Counted from the first letter of the stretch, positions 24,401-33,833 are shown. The stretch is DNA of 64,000 nucleotides from Zunongwangia endophytica (GCF_030409505.1 NZ_JAUFPZ010000002.1:620001-684000), one strand, 5' to 3'. Notes: generated from the letters alone by a model not told the origin. A program made the numbers and translations.

Positions 24401-27400
24401 TTATTTATTTTCTAACCAATTTTTTGCGTTTTCGAAAGCGCTAAGCCATGGTGTTACTTGATCATCTTTGCGATCTTTTGGATAATATCCCCAGTTCCAA
24501 GAGAATGTCGAACGCTCTAAGTGTGGCATCATTACTAAATGACGACCTGAATCGTCGGTTAGCATTGCCGTATTAAAGTCAGATCCATTTGGGTTCGCAG
24601 GATAGCCTTCAAATCCATACTTTCCAACAATATTGTACTTATCTTCAGCATAAGGGAAACTAAATTTACCTTCGCCGTGAGCCGCCCAGATTCCTAATTT
24701 ACTACCTGCGAGACCTCCTAGCATCACCGAATTGTTTTCAGCAATTTCTACGGAAGTAAAATTACATTCGAATTTATGCGAATCGTTATGCAACATTTTA
24801 GGTTTCTCTTCATGATCAGGATTAATTAATCCTAATTCAATAAATAACTGGCAACCATTGCAAACACCAAGTGATAAGGTATCGTCTCTTTTGAAGAAGT
24901 TATCCAAAGCTGTTTTTGCTTTTTCATTATAAAGAAAAGCGCCTGCCCAACCTTTTGCACTTCCTAAAACATCAGAGTTAGAGAAACCTCCAACTGCAGC
25001 AATAAACTGAATATCTTCTAAAGTCTCACGGCCGCTAATTAAATCGGTCATGTGCACATCTTTTACATCGAAACCAGCTAAATGCATTGCACGAGCCATT
25101 TCACGTTCAGAATTCGATCCTTTTTCACGAATAATAGCCGCTTTTATTTTCGGTTTAGAAGCATCAATTTCAGGTAGCATACCTGTGAAATTTGATGGGA
25201 ATTTATAAGATAACGCCTGATTTTTATAGTTTTCGAAACGTTCTGTCGCTTTTTCTTTTCCGCTTTGTTTTTGGTCTAATAAGAATGAAGTTTTATACCA
25301 AACATCACGTAATTTAGCTACATCGAAATTCAATGTTTCCGAAGCATTTTTTATTGTCAGTTTACTGTTTTCAGAAACTTCACCAATTTTAAAGAATTCA
25401 ATCCCGTTATCGGCCAAAACTTTTTCCGCAGCATCATCAGTCGCCTGAAAAACAACCGAACTGTTTTCATTGAATAATAATTTTACAAGATCGCTTTCTC
25501 CCAATGCCGAAAGATCGATGTTTGCACCAAGACCTTTGTCTGCAAAGCACATTTCTAAAAGCGTAGTAATTAATCCCCCAGAAGCAACATCGTGTCCGGC
25601 AGCAATCATTCCCTTTTTAATTAAGCCCTGAAGGTTATAGAAGACTTCAGCAAAATTCTTATCGTCTTTAATGGTTGGCACTTCGTCTCCAACTTTGTTT
25701 AAAATCTGAGCAAAAGAAGAACCACCTAATTTTAACGAATCTTGAGATAAATTGATATAATAAATAGCACCTGCATTTTTCTGGAAAACCGGTTCTACAA
25801 TTTTAGTAAGATCGTCGCAATATCCGGCCGCAGAAATAATAACAGTTCCTGGGGACAGTACATCGCCATCTTTGTATTTTTGTTTCATCGAAAGCGAATC
25901 TTTACCTGTAGGAATATTAATTCCCAAACTTATAGCAAAGTCAGACACTCCTTGTACCGCTTCGTACAAACGAGCATCTTCGCCTTCATTATTACAAGGC
26001 CACATCCAATTTGCTGATAGAGAAACTGATTTTAAACCTTTTTCTAAGGGAGCCCAAACGATGTTAGTAAGCGCTTCAGCAATAGAATTTTTAGAACCTG
26101 CAACAGGATCTACTAAAGCCGAGATAGGAGAGTGGCCAATAGAAGTAGCAACGCCATCTTTCCCTTTATAATCTAAGGCCATCACCCCAACATTGTTAAG
26201 CGGTAATTGTAACGGTCCAGCTGTTTGTTGTTTTGCCACACGTCCCGAAACACAGCGGTCAACTTTATTGGTTAACCAATCCTTACAAGCAACAGCTTCT
26301 AACTGTAAAACCTGCTTTAAATACTCTTGAATATTATCTGAGGAATATACCAGAGTTTCGTATTGTCTGGAGACTGTTTTATCATTCATAATGGTTTTTG
26401 GAGAGCTTCCAAACATATCTGAAAGATCCAAATCCATAGGTTTATTACCACTTTGCTTTCCTTCGAAAGTAAAACGATGCGAACCGGTAACATCACCAAC
26501 GCTATACATAGGAGAGCGTTCTCTATCGGCTACACGTTGTAAAGCTTCAATATCTTTTTCTCCGATAATTAATCCCATACGTTCCTGAGACTCGTTACCA
26601 ATAATTTCTTTTGAAGAAAGCGTAGGATCTCCTACTGGAAGTTTATCCAAATCGATATCTCCACCAGTATCTTCAACTAATTCACTTAAACAGTTTAAGT
26701 GACCACCTGCACCGTGATCGTGTATAGAAACAATTGGATTTTCTTCAGCTTCTACCATTCCACGCACTGCATTGGCGGCACGTTTTTGCATTTCTGGATT
26801 AGAACGTTGGATGGCATTCAATTCGATACCGCTACTAAACTCTCCGGTATCGGCAGAGGAAACCGCAGCACCACCCATTCCAATTCTATAGTTTTCACCA
26901 CCAAGAATAACTATTTTATCACCTTTTTGTGGAATATCTTTTTGCGCCTGGGTTGCTTTACCGTAACCCACACCACCGGCTTGCATAATAACTTTATCGT
27001 ACCCTAATTTACGGCCGTGTTCTTCATGCTCGAAAGTTAAAACAGAACCAACAATTAATGGTTGTCCAAATTTATTACCAAAATCTGAAGCTCCGTTAGA
27101 AGCTTTAATTAAGATATCCATCGGAGTTTGGTATAACCATTTACGCTCGTCCATTGCTTTTTCCCAAGGTCGATTTTCTTCCAATCTCGAATACGACGTC
27201 ATATAAACTGAAGTTCCTGCTAAAGGAAGCGAACCTTTACCACCAGCAAGACGATCTCGAATTTCACCACCACTTCCTGTTGCAGCACCATTAAAAGGTT
27301 CAACCGTAGTTGGGAAATTGTGGGTTTCCGCTTTTAATGAGATTACAGAATCGTAATTTGTATTTTGATAGAAATCTGGTTTATCGGCAGATTTTGGAGC

Positions 27401-28066
27401 AAATTGTTCCACGTTTGGTCCTTTTACAAAGGCAACGTTATCTTTATAAGCTGAAACAATTTCGTTTGGATTTTCTTCGGAAGTTTTTCGAATCAGTTTA
27501 AATAGAGAAGAAGGTTTTTCTTCACCATCGATCACAAAAGTTCCATTAAAGATTTTATGCCGACAATGTTCAGAGTTTACCTGAGAGAAACCAAAAACTT
27601 CAGAATCGGTTAATTTTCGACCTAATTTAGTAGCTAAGCCTTGTAAATAAGCTACTTCTTCGGTATTTAAAGCCAAACCTTCCTGTTGGTTATAAGCTTC
27701 AATATCTTCGATTTCTTCAATGGCTTCTGGTTCAATATCAATTTTAAAGATATTCTGATTTAATTCAGCATATTTCTGAGATAGCATAGGATCAAAATCA
27801 GTAAAATGCTCATCGATTTTATAAAATTCCTCAATCCTAATAATGCCTTCGATCCCCATATTTTGGGTTATTTCTACCGCATTGGTACTCCATGGAGTAA
27901 TCATTGCAGCACGTGGACCAACAAAAAAATCTGCCAAAGCAGATTCGATATATTGTTGTGCACCCCCAAAAAGCCAGTTTAATTTAGAAATATTTTCAGC
28001 CGTTAGCTGAGTGTTCGTTTGAACGGCAAAAACCTTATTGGTTTGAGTTCCGAAGAATAGGATCAT
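24401..28066 (-). CDS. purL: Phosphoribosylformylglycinamidine synthase (large single-chain form)
   Basis: 1221 residues, the large FGAM synthase type that carries its own glutaminase (E. coli form about 1295). It is the fourth step of purine synthesis. It has an N-terminal PurS-like domain, two AIR-synthase halves (SAETHNFPTTVEPFNGAATGSGGEIRD region at about 240-275 and the later IPTGKDSLSMK), and a C-terminal class I glutamine amidotransferase with nucleophile Cys in GVCNGCQ and His-Glu near HLERSTFSW. ATP and FGAR site elements are intact. It stands alone, about 30 bases downstream of a -7 box. It is cytoplasmic. Confidence 0.97.
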   Translation of the reverse strand: MILFFGTQTNKVFAVQTNTQLTAENISKLNWLFGGAQQYIESALADFFVGPRAAMITPWSTNAVEITQNMGIEGIIRIEEFYKIDEHFTDFDPMLSQKYAELNQNIFKIDIEPEAIEEIEDIEAYNQQEGLALNTEEVAYLQGLATKLGRKLTDSEVFGFSQVNSEHCRHKIFNGTFVIDGEEKPSSLFKLIRKTSEENPNEIVSAYKDNVAFVKGPNVEQFAPKSADKPDFYQNTNYDSVISLKAETHNFPTTVEPFNGAATGSGGEIRDRLAGGKGSLPLAGTSVYMTSYSRLEENRPWEKAMDERKWLYQTPMDILIKASNGASDFGNKFGQPLIVGSVLTFEHEEHGRKLGYDKVIMQAGGVGYGKATQAQKDIPQKGDKIVILGGENYRIGMGGAAVSSADTGEFSSGIELNAIQRSNPEMQKRAANAVRGMVEAEENPIVSIHDHGAGGHLNCLSELVEDTGGDIDLDKLPVGDPTLSSKEIIGNESQERMGLIIGEKDIEALQRVADRERSPMYSVGDVTGSHRFTFEGKQSGNKPMDLDLSDMFGSSPKTIMNDKTVSRQYETLVYSSDNIQEYLKQVLQLEAVACKDWLTNKVDRCVSGRVAKQQTAGPLQLPLNNVGVMALDYKGKDGVATSIGHSPISALVDPVAGSKNSIAEALTNIVWAPLEKGLKSVSLSANWMWPCNNEGEDARLYEAVQGVSDFAISLGINIPTGKDSLSMKQKYKDGDVLSPGTVIISAAGYCDDLTKIVEPVFQKNAGAIYYINLSQDSLKLGGSSFAQILNKVGDEVPTIKDDKNFAEVFYNLQGLIKKGMIAAGHDVASGGLITTLLEMCFADKGLGANIDLSALGESDLVKLLFNENSSVVFQATDDAAEKVLADNGIEFFKIGEVSENSKLTIKNASETLNFDVAKLRDVWYKTSFLLDQKQSGKEKATERFENYKNQALSYKFPSNFTGMLPEIDASKPKIKAAIIREKGSNSEREMARAMHLAGFDVKDVHMTDLISGRETLEDIQFIAAVGGFSNSDVLGSAKGWAGAFLYNEKAKTALDNFFKRDDTLSLGVCNGCQLFIELGLINPDHEEKPKMLHNDSHKFECNFTSVEIAENNSVMLGGLAGSKLGIWAAHGEGKFSFPYAEDKYNIVGKYGFEGYPANPNGSDFNTAMLTDDSGRHLVMMPHLERSTFSWNWGYYPKDRKDDQVTPWLSAFENAKNWLENK

Positions 28067-28098
28067 CCTAAAGAAGTTTTGTGTTGTTGTTGAAAGCG

Positions 28099-28106
28099 CA
28101 AATTTA
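28099..28106 (-). promoter_or_regulatory. -7 element of purL promoter
   Basis: CAAATTTA on the plus strand (TAAATTTG on the minus) lies 33 bases upstream of the purL ATG and is followed by GCGC, close to the GCAC seen after the box of other genes here. Confidence 0.55.
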
Positions 28107-28192
28107 ATTTTTTTAAAATGAATATTGAAACTTATTATCAGAAAGCTAAAATTGATTTTCTTTAATTTCAGAATATTTATTCTTTAAACTAA

Positions 28193-28217
28193 AAAAAGCT
28201 CCCATAAGGAGCTTTTT
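28193..28217 (-). terminator. Rho-independent terminator of the secreted nuclease gene
   Basis: A 10-bp stem, AAAAAGCTCC with GGAGCTTTTT, has a 5-base loop. It lies 18 bases after the nuclease stop and has T on the minus strand. Confidence 0.9.
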
Positions 28218-28235
28218 AAAGATTCTAAGAACATT

Positions 28236-29654
28236 TTAGTAAGTTCCGATATTTTCTACATTGTTTTTGTCGAATGTTTCCCATTCGTCTTCATCATAAG
28301 TTGTAGCGGGTCCATCTACTGTAGACTTTCTTCTTAAAGTAACATCTTTACCAAAATCAATATCACCTGATACACCAATCATATCGATTAATGTTCCGTT
28401 ATTAAATAAGCCAACAGGATCATCTCCATTAAAATCCATTGGAGCACCATTTTGGGTAATGTCAGCTTCATCTAATAATTGTTGTAGATCAGATTGGGCA
28501 TTAATTATGACAAATACTTCGCCTGGCGCAAGAGAACCTGATAGTTGCAGTTCGTTACTCCATTCCCCGTTTCCGTTTACTTGCTTTTTAATACTGAAAG
28601 CAGTAAGATCGGCAGTTTCCTCAGACATATTTAAGATTTCGATGGCTTTATTATTTCCGCCGCCTTCAACATATTCAGAAAACATCAAGATCGCATTTTC
28701 GCTTCCTTCGTTATCTCCACCTGTGTTGTCATCTTCCTCTTCATCATCGTTTTCACTGTCTTCAGAATCGTCAGAATTATCGGTATATTCTTCAGAGATA
28801 GGTCCGCTATAGTCGGTTGTCCATGTATTTACAGCTTCATCACCTCCCCAAATAACTGTTGCTAAATATGGATTGTCTATAAATGGATTACGGTTTCCTT
28901 GTGCTTCTTCAATTGCATTATTTTTTTGTACTTCTAATTCTGAAACAGGATCGGCAGCATTCCATTCTAAAAATAGATCTATATTTCCAACTTTTTCGAA
29001 AGTTTGAGCGTAACGAATATTCATATACATTACTATTCTTGCGATATCACCTCTCCAATCGTCTCCAGGATACCAGCTAGTACCCATTGAAGAGTAAGAT
29101 CCATCACCTTCAGCAAAAGGATAGTTTCCTCTACTAGAATTAATGCCAATATCCGCAGGGTAGAAGTTGTGAAGATCAGATTCGCCGGTTTCTACGGTTA
29201 TTTTAGATCTAGGATAGATATGCTCGGTATTGAAAGTTTGCGTCGAATTATCATTGTTACCCGATTGATATTGATTTTTAGGTCTGCTTTCACCAGAGTA
29301 TACTAGAATAACATTATCAGAGTTGTTTGGGTCTTCTGTAGCATCGTATAAATAGTCATGACGTTGCCAGTACTCTAAAAAATTGGTATGCTTGTCTGAA
29401 GTAAGATTTACTAATTCTTCCTTTAATTCTTCTACAGTTACGTCAAAAGAAACTTCACTGTAATAATCAGCTAAGTCCTCAGAAACTGTAAAATCAAGAT
29501 TTAAAATTTCATCTTCATTAGATCCTTCATCAGGATTAGAAGGTAATTCTGTTTCTTGATCTGGTTCTTGCGTAATAACATCATCGTCTTCACTGCAGGC
29601 AGTAAAAGACACTAAAAATAAGCACAGTAAAAAGTAATTAAATTTTGAAATCAT
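28236..29654 (-). CDS. Secreted endonuclease I family lipoprotein with lamin-tail domain
   Basis: 472 residues. It begins with a lipoprotein signal (FLVSFTACSEDDD, lipobox Cys near 20), then an acidic linker. The catalytic part (about 60-300) is an EndA/NucM-type endonuclease I: FNTEHIYPRSKI with the beta-beta-alpha-metal His, then SDLHNFYPADIGINSSRGNYPF and WYPGDDWRGDIARIVMYMNIRY. A long Asp/Glu/Asn linker follows, then a lamin-tail (LTD) beta-sandwich (FSEYVEGGGNNKAIEILN, SLAPGEVFVI). This architecture is typical of surface or secreted flavobacterial DNases that scavenge DNA. It has its own terminator. Confidence 0.9.
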   Translation of the reverse strand: MISKFNYFLLCLFLVSFTACSEDDDVITQEPDQETELPSNPDEGSNEDEILNLDFTVSEDLADYYSEVSFDVTVEELKEELVNLTSDKHTNFLEYWQRHDYLYDATEDPNNSDNVILVYSGESRPKNQYQSGNNDNSTQTFNTEHIYPRSKITVETGESDLHNFYPADIGINSSRGNYPFAEGDGSYSSMGTSWYPGDDWRGDIARIVMYMNIRYAQTFEKVGNIDLFLEWNAADPVSELEVQKNNAIEEAQGNRNPFIDNPYLATVIWGGDEAVNTWTTDYSGPISEEYTDNSDDSEDSENDDEEEDDNTGGDNEGSENAILMFSEYVEGGGNNKAIEILNMSEETADLTAFSIKKQVNGNGEWSNELQLSGSLAPGEVFVIINAQSDLQQLLDEADITQNGAPMDFNGDDPVGLFNNGTLIDMIGVSGDIDFGKDVTLRRKSTVDGPATTYDEDEWETFDKNNVENIGTY

Positions 29655-29848
29655 TCTTTTTGATTTGAGTTTCGGTTTATAATCGTTTCAATCTCCCAGA
29701 TGGATGGAGGCGCGAAAGTACTGAAGAAGTTTTGATTCCAATTTTAAGAAATTGTTACCAGTCTTTATTAATAAAAATTAGAAACTGAAAACCGGTTCGT
29801 TAGCCATTTTCATTTAGAGGAAATTTTAAAATCAGAGAAATAAAAAAA

Positions 29849-29878
29849 GCCTGAAAGATGCTAATAGCAGTTTCAGGC
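29849..29878 (-). terminator. Rho-independent terminator of the RsmB/NOP methyltransferase gene
   Basis: The 8-bp stem GCCTGAAA with TTTCAGGC carries an inner TGCT/AGCA pair and is followed on the minus strand by seven T (29842-29848). It lies 31 bases after the stop at 29910. Confidence 0.85.
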
Positions 29879-29909
29879 GATTTTGAAATATTTTGGAAAT
29901 CAATTTTAT

Positions 29910-31124
29910 TTACTCACTTTTTTCAAGCAGCGCCATATAGAATCCATCAAAACCTGTTTCTGAAGAAAGAATTTTACGGTCTTCTACTAATTTGAAATCT
30001 TTTCCTTCTTCTGAAGCTAAAAAATCTTTTACCTGCATTTGATTTTCTGAAGGTAAAACCGAGCATGTGGCGTAAACCATTTTACCACCATCCTTTACAA
30101 TTCTGGAATACTGGCGAATAATTTCCTGTTGCGTTTTACGAATACGATCTAAAAACTCAGGTTCCAATTTCCATTTAGCATCCGGATTACGGCTTAAAAC
30201 GCCAAGACCGCTACAAGGCGCATCAATTAAAACTCTATCGGCCTGCCCATATAGCTTTTTGATCACCTTTGTGGTATCAATAGCACGAGTTTCAATATTA
30301 TGAGCACCAGCACGTTTTGCACGTCGCTTAAGTTCTTTTAATTTATTTCCGTAGATATCTAAAGCGATCACCTGACCTTTATTTTCCATTAGCGCGGCTA
30401 AATGTAAAGCTTTACCACCAGCACCGGCGCAGGTATCGACTACACGATTACCAGGCTGAACATCTAGAAAATCGGCTACCAATTGCGAAGATGCATCCTG
30501 AACTTCAAACATTCCTTTTTTGAAACATTCTGTTCTAAAAATGTTAGCACGTTCTACTAATTGAAGTGCATCTGGATAATCTTTAAGGTTTATGGTTTCA
30601 AAACCTTCTTCACTAAGTTTATTTTTTAGTGTAGCAGCATCAGTTTTTAGTTTGTTGGCTCGAATAATTACTGGAGCCTGTATATTAAGCGCTCCAATTT
30701 CTTTCTCCCAAACTTCTTCACCAAGTTCAGCAACACCCAACTCATCTAACCAATCTGGAATAGATTCTCTAAACTTTCTAATTTTGCTAAGCGCATCGAA
30801 TCTACCTTTAATACGGCGGGTAGGGGTGTCTTCAATTTGTTTCCATTCTGGTAACTTAATTCCTTTTAAAGTTGCCCAAACTGCAAATAGTCGAAACAAA
30901 TTTTCACGAGAAAAAGGTTCTTTAACTTCAGCAATTTCAGCATAAAGGCGTTTCCATCTTACGATGTCGTAAGTTGTTTCAGCAATAAAACTACGATCTC
31001 TCGCTCCCCAACGCTTGTCACGTTTTAAGGTCTTTTCAATCACTTTATCGGCATATTGGCCTTCGTTGAAAATTTCTTTGAGGCCATCTATAGTTGCAAA
31101 AACTAAATTTCTATGTAAACGCAT
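29910..31124 (-). CDS. RsmB/NOP family rRNA m5C methyltransferase
   Basis: 404 residues. The N-terminal NusB-like helical domain (about 1-140) precedes a class I methyltransferase domain. SAM-binding motif I reads DTCAGAGGKALHLAALM. Motif IV, IDAPCSGLGVLSRNPDAKW, and motif VI, ATCSVLPSENQ, supply the two catalytic cysteines of RNA m5C enzymes. Likely substrate is 16S rRNA C967 as for RsmB, but the NOP family also contains RsmF-like enzymes, so the target base is not certain. It is cytoplasmic. The start ATG at 31124 lies 19 bases from a perfect -7 box on the minus strand. Confidence 0.92.
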   Translation of the reverse strand: MRLHRNLVFATIDGLKEIFNEGQYADKVIEKTLKRDKRWGARDRSFIAETTYDIVRWKRLYAEIAEVKEPFSRENLFRLFAVWATLKGIKLPEWKQIEDTPTRRIKGRFDALSKIRKFRESIPDWLDELGVAELGEEVWEKEIGALNIQAPVIIRANKLKTDAATLKNKLSEEGFETINLKDYPDALQLVERANIFRTECFKKGMFEVQDASSQLVADFLDVQPGNRVVDTCAGAGGKALHLAALMENKGQVIALDIYGNKLKELKRRAKRAGAHNIETRAIDTTKVIKKLYGQADRVLIDAPCSGLGVLSRNPDAKWKLEPEFLDRIRKTQQEIIRQYSRIVKDGGKMVYATCSVLPSENQMQVKDFLASEEGKDFKLVEDRKILSSETGFDGFYMALLEKSE

Positions 31125-31142
31125 TGCTAAAATTTAAGGGTG

Positions 31143-31150
31143 CAAAGGTA
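31143..31150 (-). promoter_or_regulatory. -7 element of the RsmB/NOP methyltransferase gene
   Basis: CAAAGGTA (TACCTTTG on the minus strand) is followed by CACCC, the same continuation seen at rpmE2 and mtaB. The leader would be about 10 bases. Confidence 0.65.
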
Positions 31151-31173
31151 ATCTTTTTTATCGCTGAAACATT

Positions 31174-31181
31174 TATATTTG
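31174..31181 (+). promoter_or_regulatory. -7 element of the BNR-repeat lipoprotein gene
   Basis: TATATTTG, a perfect box, lies 27 bases upstream of the ATG at 31208. It is only 24 bases from the divergent box of the methyltransferase gene, so the two promoters share their upstream DNA. Confidence 0.6.
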
Positions 31182-31207
31182 AAGGAAATCCACCAAAAAC
31201 CAACGAA

Positions 31208-32284
31208 ATGAAGAAAGTCTGGATTATGGCTTTGATGGCTGTTGTAGCCTGCAAAAATGATACAAAAACAACTAAAACGAATACTACGGAAGAAAAAGAA
31301 GTAGGTGTTCAACATACTTTTGAAAGCTTGAAAATCGAACCTATTCTAGAAAATGATTCTTTAAGCATACGTGCGATTGAAGTGATTGGGAACAATCTGG
31401 CCTTCGCTGCGAATAATGGTACTTATGGACTGTACAATTCGGCTACTGGAAGCTGGAAATTATCTCAGCAAAAATACGATTCGGTTACTCCGGAGTTTAG
31501 AGCAGTAGCGAGTACAGCAAGTGACTTTTTTATGCTGAGTGTTGAAAATCCGGCCCTGCTTTATAAAACAGGCGATGATGGAAAGATGAAACTGGTTTAC
31601 AAAGAGGAGGACGAAAAAGTGTTTTATGATGCAATTGCTTTTTGGAACGATCAGGAAGGAATCGCTATGGGTGATCCCACAGACGACTGTTTATCTGTTA
31701 TTGTAACAAGAGATGGTGGTAATTCCTGGAAAAAAATTGACTGTGAGAAACTCCCAAAAGCAGCTGAAAGCGAAGCGGCATTTGCAGCTAGTAACTCAAA
31801 TATTGCAATAGAAGGCGATCATGTTTGGATCTTGAGTGGCGGAATGAAATCACGAGTTTTCCACTCTGCCGATAAGGGAAAAACATGGGAAGTTGCAGAG
31901 ACTCCGCTTAAACAAGGAAAACCAACTTTGGGCGGTTATAGCATGGATTTTTATGATGCTGAAAACGGAATTATCATAGGCGGAAATTACGAAGATCCAA
32001 ATGGAAATACCGGAAATAAAGCCATCACAAAAGACGGCGGTAAAACCTGGAATCTAATTGCTGACGGTGAAGAACCAAATTATAAAAGCAGCGTTCGCTA
32101 TGTACCAAATAGCAACGGAAAAGAAATTATAGCAACCGGTTTTACAGGAATTTCTTATTCTAAAGATGCGGGAGAAACCTGGAGAAAATTAAGTGATGAA
32201 GGTTTTTATACCATTCGGTTTTTAAATGATTCAACTGCCTTTGCGGCAGGATCTAAACGAATTGCGAAAATCTATTTCAAATAA
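31208..32284 (+). CDS. Lipoprotein with BNR/Ycf48-like beta-propeller repeats
   Basis: 358 residues from the ATG at 31208. The longer open frame to 31094 starts before the predicted promoter. The lipobox is in LMAVVACKN, so the protein is exported and anchored. The body carries BNR-type Asp-box repeats (TRDGGNSWKKI, SADKGKTWEVA, TKDGGKTWNLI, SKDAGETWRKL), which predict a beta-propeller of the sialidase or photosystem-II-assembly (Ycf48/HCF136) kind. Flavobacterial members are often called oxidoreductase without support. I see no redox cofactor motif. Function is unknown. Binding of a glycan or protein partner is the conservative guess. Confidence 0.85.
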   Translation: MKKVWIMALMAVVACKNDTKTTKTNTTEEKEVGVQHTFESLKIEPILENDSLSIRAIEVIGNNLAFAANNGTYGLYNSATGSWKLSQQKYDSVTPEFRAVASTASDFFMLSVENPALLYKTGDDGKMKLVYKEEDEKVFYDAIAFWNDQEGIAMGDPTDDCLSVIVTRDGGNSWKKIDCEKLPKAAESEAAFAASNSNIAIEGDHVWILSGGMKSRVFHSADKGKTWEVAETPLKQGKPTLGGYSMDFYDAENGIIIGGNYEDPNGNTGNKAITKDGGKTWNLIADGEEPNYKSSVRYVPNSNGKEIIATGFTGISYSKDAGETWRKLSDEGFYTIRFLNDSTAFAAGSKRIAKIYFK

Positions 32285-32497
32285 AATAGCGCTTTAATAT
32301 AACGAATCTTGATTTCTTGTGATGGTAGAATTTATTTTATGGCAATTAACGTAATTGGATATAGTATTGAAAAACGAAAAGCTTTTAAAGTCTTAGTCAA
32401 CTTCATTGTGACGACAACTTACAATAATTGATATCTATTGTTTTAAAACATTTGGATAAAATTGTTATTTTCAAAAATCGGTTTTTTCATCAAACGA

Positions 32498-32911
32498 TTA
32501 ATTCATTAAATGCTCATTTTCTAATTTTTCTGTTGTTGATTGTATTAGTTTCTCTCTTTCATTATTTGCTTGAGTTAAAAAATCATCATTAATATCACTT
32601 TCACTATCGTATTTCCCGCTCCAACAAACAAGTTCTAGCATTATGGGGAGCATATTTATTCCCTTTCTGGTAAGGCTATATTTGATTCTTGATTTTTTTA
32701 CTTCATCTTTTCCTTTATTAATGATATCGGCTTCCTCCAGTTGTTTTAATCTATCTCCCAAAACACTTGTAGAAATTTTTTCTGCTGACTCTAAAAATTC
32801 ATTATAGTGTCTTTTCCCATTAAACATTAAATCTCTTATAATTAATAAAGACCATCTATCTCCAAAGTGTTCCAGAGAATAGTTTATTGGACAGTGTGAT
32901 TTCATTTTCAT
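32498..32911 (-). CDS. HxlR-family transcriptional regulator
   Basis: 137 residues with the HxlR winged helix: CPINYSLEHFGDRWSLLIIRDLMFNGKRHYNEF, then ISTSVLGDRLKQLEEADII and SRIKYSLTRKG. Cys7 lies at the position of the redox-active cysteine in YodB/HypR-type members (SHCPIN), which makes a redox or electrophile sensing role possible. It is divergent from a VOC dioxygenase-fold gene across 122 bases. That gap contains four alternating TTAACTT/AAGTTAA blocks, which would suit a dimeric regulator controlling both genes. No terminator is evident. Confidence 0.93.
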   Translation of the reverse strand: MKMKSHCPINYSLEHFGDRWSLLIIRDLMFNGKRHYNEFLESAEKISTSVLGDRLKQLEEADIINKGKDEVKKSRIKYSLTRKGINMLPIMLELVCWSGKYDSESDINDDFLTQANNEREKLIQSTTEKLENEHLMN

Positions 32912-32941
32912 TCTTCAAATATATTAAAACCTACTTAGTTT

Positions 32942-32994
32942 TTAACTTTGAATTTAAAAGTTAATATTGATTTAACTTGTTTTTCCAAAGTTAA
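32942..32994. promoter_or_regulatory. Array of four inverted TTAACTT half-sites (candidate HxlR operators)
   Basis: TTAACTT at 32942-32948, AAGTTAA at 32958-32964, TTAACTT at 32972-32978 and AAGTTAA at 32988-32994. The first pair extends to a perfect 8-bp dyad with a 7-base gap. The second pair is an 8-bp dyad with a 9-base gap. The right pair covers the -33 region of the VOC promoter. Confidence 0.65.
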
Positions 32995-33006
32995 AAAGTA
33001 ATTTTG
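32977..33006 (+). promoter_or_regulatory. Promoter of the VOC gene
   Basis: TTG at 32977-32979, 19-base spacer, TAATTTTG at 32999-33006, with the ATG 27 bases further on. It is a full match to the Bacteroidota housekeeping promoter and overlaps the right-hand operator-like dyad. Confidence 0.75.
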
Positions 33007-33033
33007 TACTGAATAAAAATTTAAATAAAAAAG

Positions 33034-33495
33034 ATGGAAAATAGTAGAAAGTCAAATGATGGGTTAGGCACTTTAGCATTTTATAATATTGCCTTTGTAG
33101 TTTCCAACATTGAAGATTCAATAAAGTGGTATACTGATAGTTTAGGCTTTAAATTATTAGCAAAACAGTCTATTCCAGTTCCAGAAGGACATGTGGAAAT
33201 GGCTTTTATGGAAGGCGCAGGTATGAAAATTGAAATGATTGAGAACTCAAATAACCAATCGATTGAGTCAATTAGAAAAGATGCAAAAACTGATGCCGTA
33301 CCTACAGTAGTTGGCTCGAAAGCATTAGTATTTTATGTAGAAGATCTAGAAGTAACAACCAAGGAACTTGAAAATAAAGCGGTTCATTTTTTATGGAAGA
33401 AGCGGTATTTAGCTAAGGATAGCCTTTATTGTACTATGATTTTAGATAATGATGATAATCGCGTTAATATATTTCAAAGAAACACTATTATATAA
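33034..33495 (+). CDS. VOC family (glyoxalase/bleomycin-resistance fold) protein
   Basis: 153 residues with two beta-alpha-beta-beta-beta modules of the vicinal-oxygen-chelate fold: AFYNIAFVVSNIEDSIKWYTDSLGFKLL at about 12-39, EMAFMEGAGMKIEMIE near 65, and ALVFYVEDLEVTTKELENKAV then MILDNDDNRVNIFQR in the second half. The expected metal-ligand Glu at the end of module one is present as KIEMIE. The usual first His is not obvious, so catalysis is uncertain. It is divergent from and probably controlled by the HxlR regulator. A role in detoxification of small reactive compounds is plausible but not shown. Confidence 0.85.
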   Translation: MENSRKSNDGLGTLAFYNIAFVVSNIEDSIKWYTDSLGFKLLAKQSIPVPEGHVEMAFMEGAGMKIEMIENSNNQSIESIRKDAKTDAVPTVVGSKALVFYVEDLEVTTKELENKAVHFLWKKRYLAKDSLYCTMILDNDDNRVNIFQRNTII

Positions 33496-33833
33496 ATTAT
33501 ACCGGAATTTAAATATCAATAAAACTATCCGTGATTGATACATTAAAAAGACGGCAAAGACAATAGCGGATATAATAAACAGCTAGTTTTATCTAAACTG
33601 AGAGGTTAGGTGTCTTTGGTAATTAGCCAAATGTTTTGGTTTGTGTCATTGCTAAAAAATATCCCATAATTTCACATTTCTGGCTATATATAAACTCAGA
33701 AATCAATATTAGAATTATCAGCAATAAATAAGAGGATAGTTTGTGCAAAAAAAGAATTCCGGAGAACAAATAAATGTTAACCGGAATTCTTACTACTAAC
33801 TAACCAAAAAACTAAATTGTAAATAGAAATTTC
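33496..33833. other. Intergenic region, 338 bases
   Basis: It lies between converging VOC and Spy-like genes. It holds the terminator of the ECF operon at 33752-33791. A 20-codon open stretch near 33543-33610 is too short to call. The rest is AT-rich with no recognised element. Confidence 0.5.
33752..33791 (-). terminator. Rho-independent terminator of the ECF sigma operon
   Basis: An 11-bp stem, AAGAATTCCGG with CCGGAATTCTT, has an 18-base loop and a long T run on the minus strand. It lies 43 bases after the last stop of the operon. Confidence 0.85.

Noticed and set aside
24401..28066. Several 60-100 residue open frames antisense to purL
   Set aside because: All lie within the purL coding region and have no features of real proteins.
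31094..31207. N-terminal extension of the BNR-repeat lipoprotein
   Set aside because: It precedes the predicted transcript start (box at 31174-31181) and lacks the lipoprotein signal, which begins exactly at 31208.
33543..33610. Short open stretch reading KDGKDNSGYNKQLVL
   Set aside because: Only about 20 codons, no start or family. It shares a near-identical 13-base string with 42752-42764 on the same strand, which I take as chance in AT-rich DNA.
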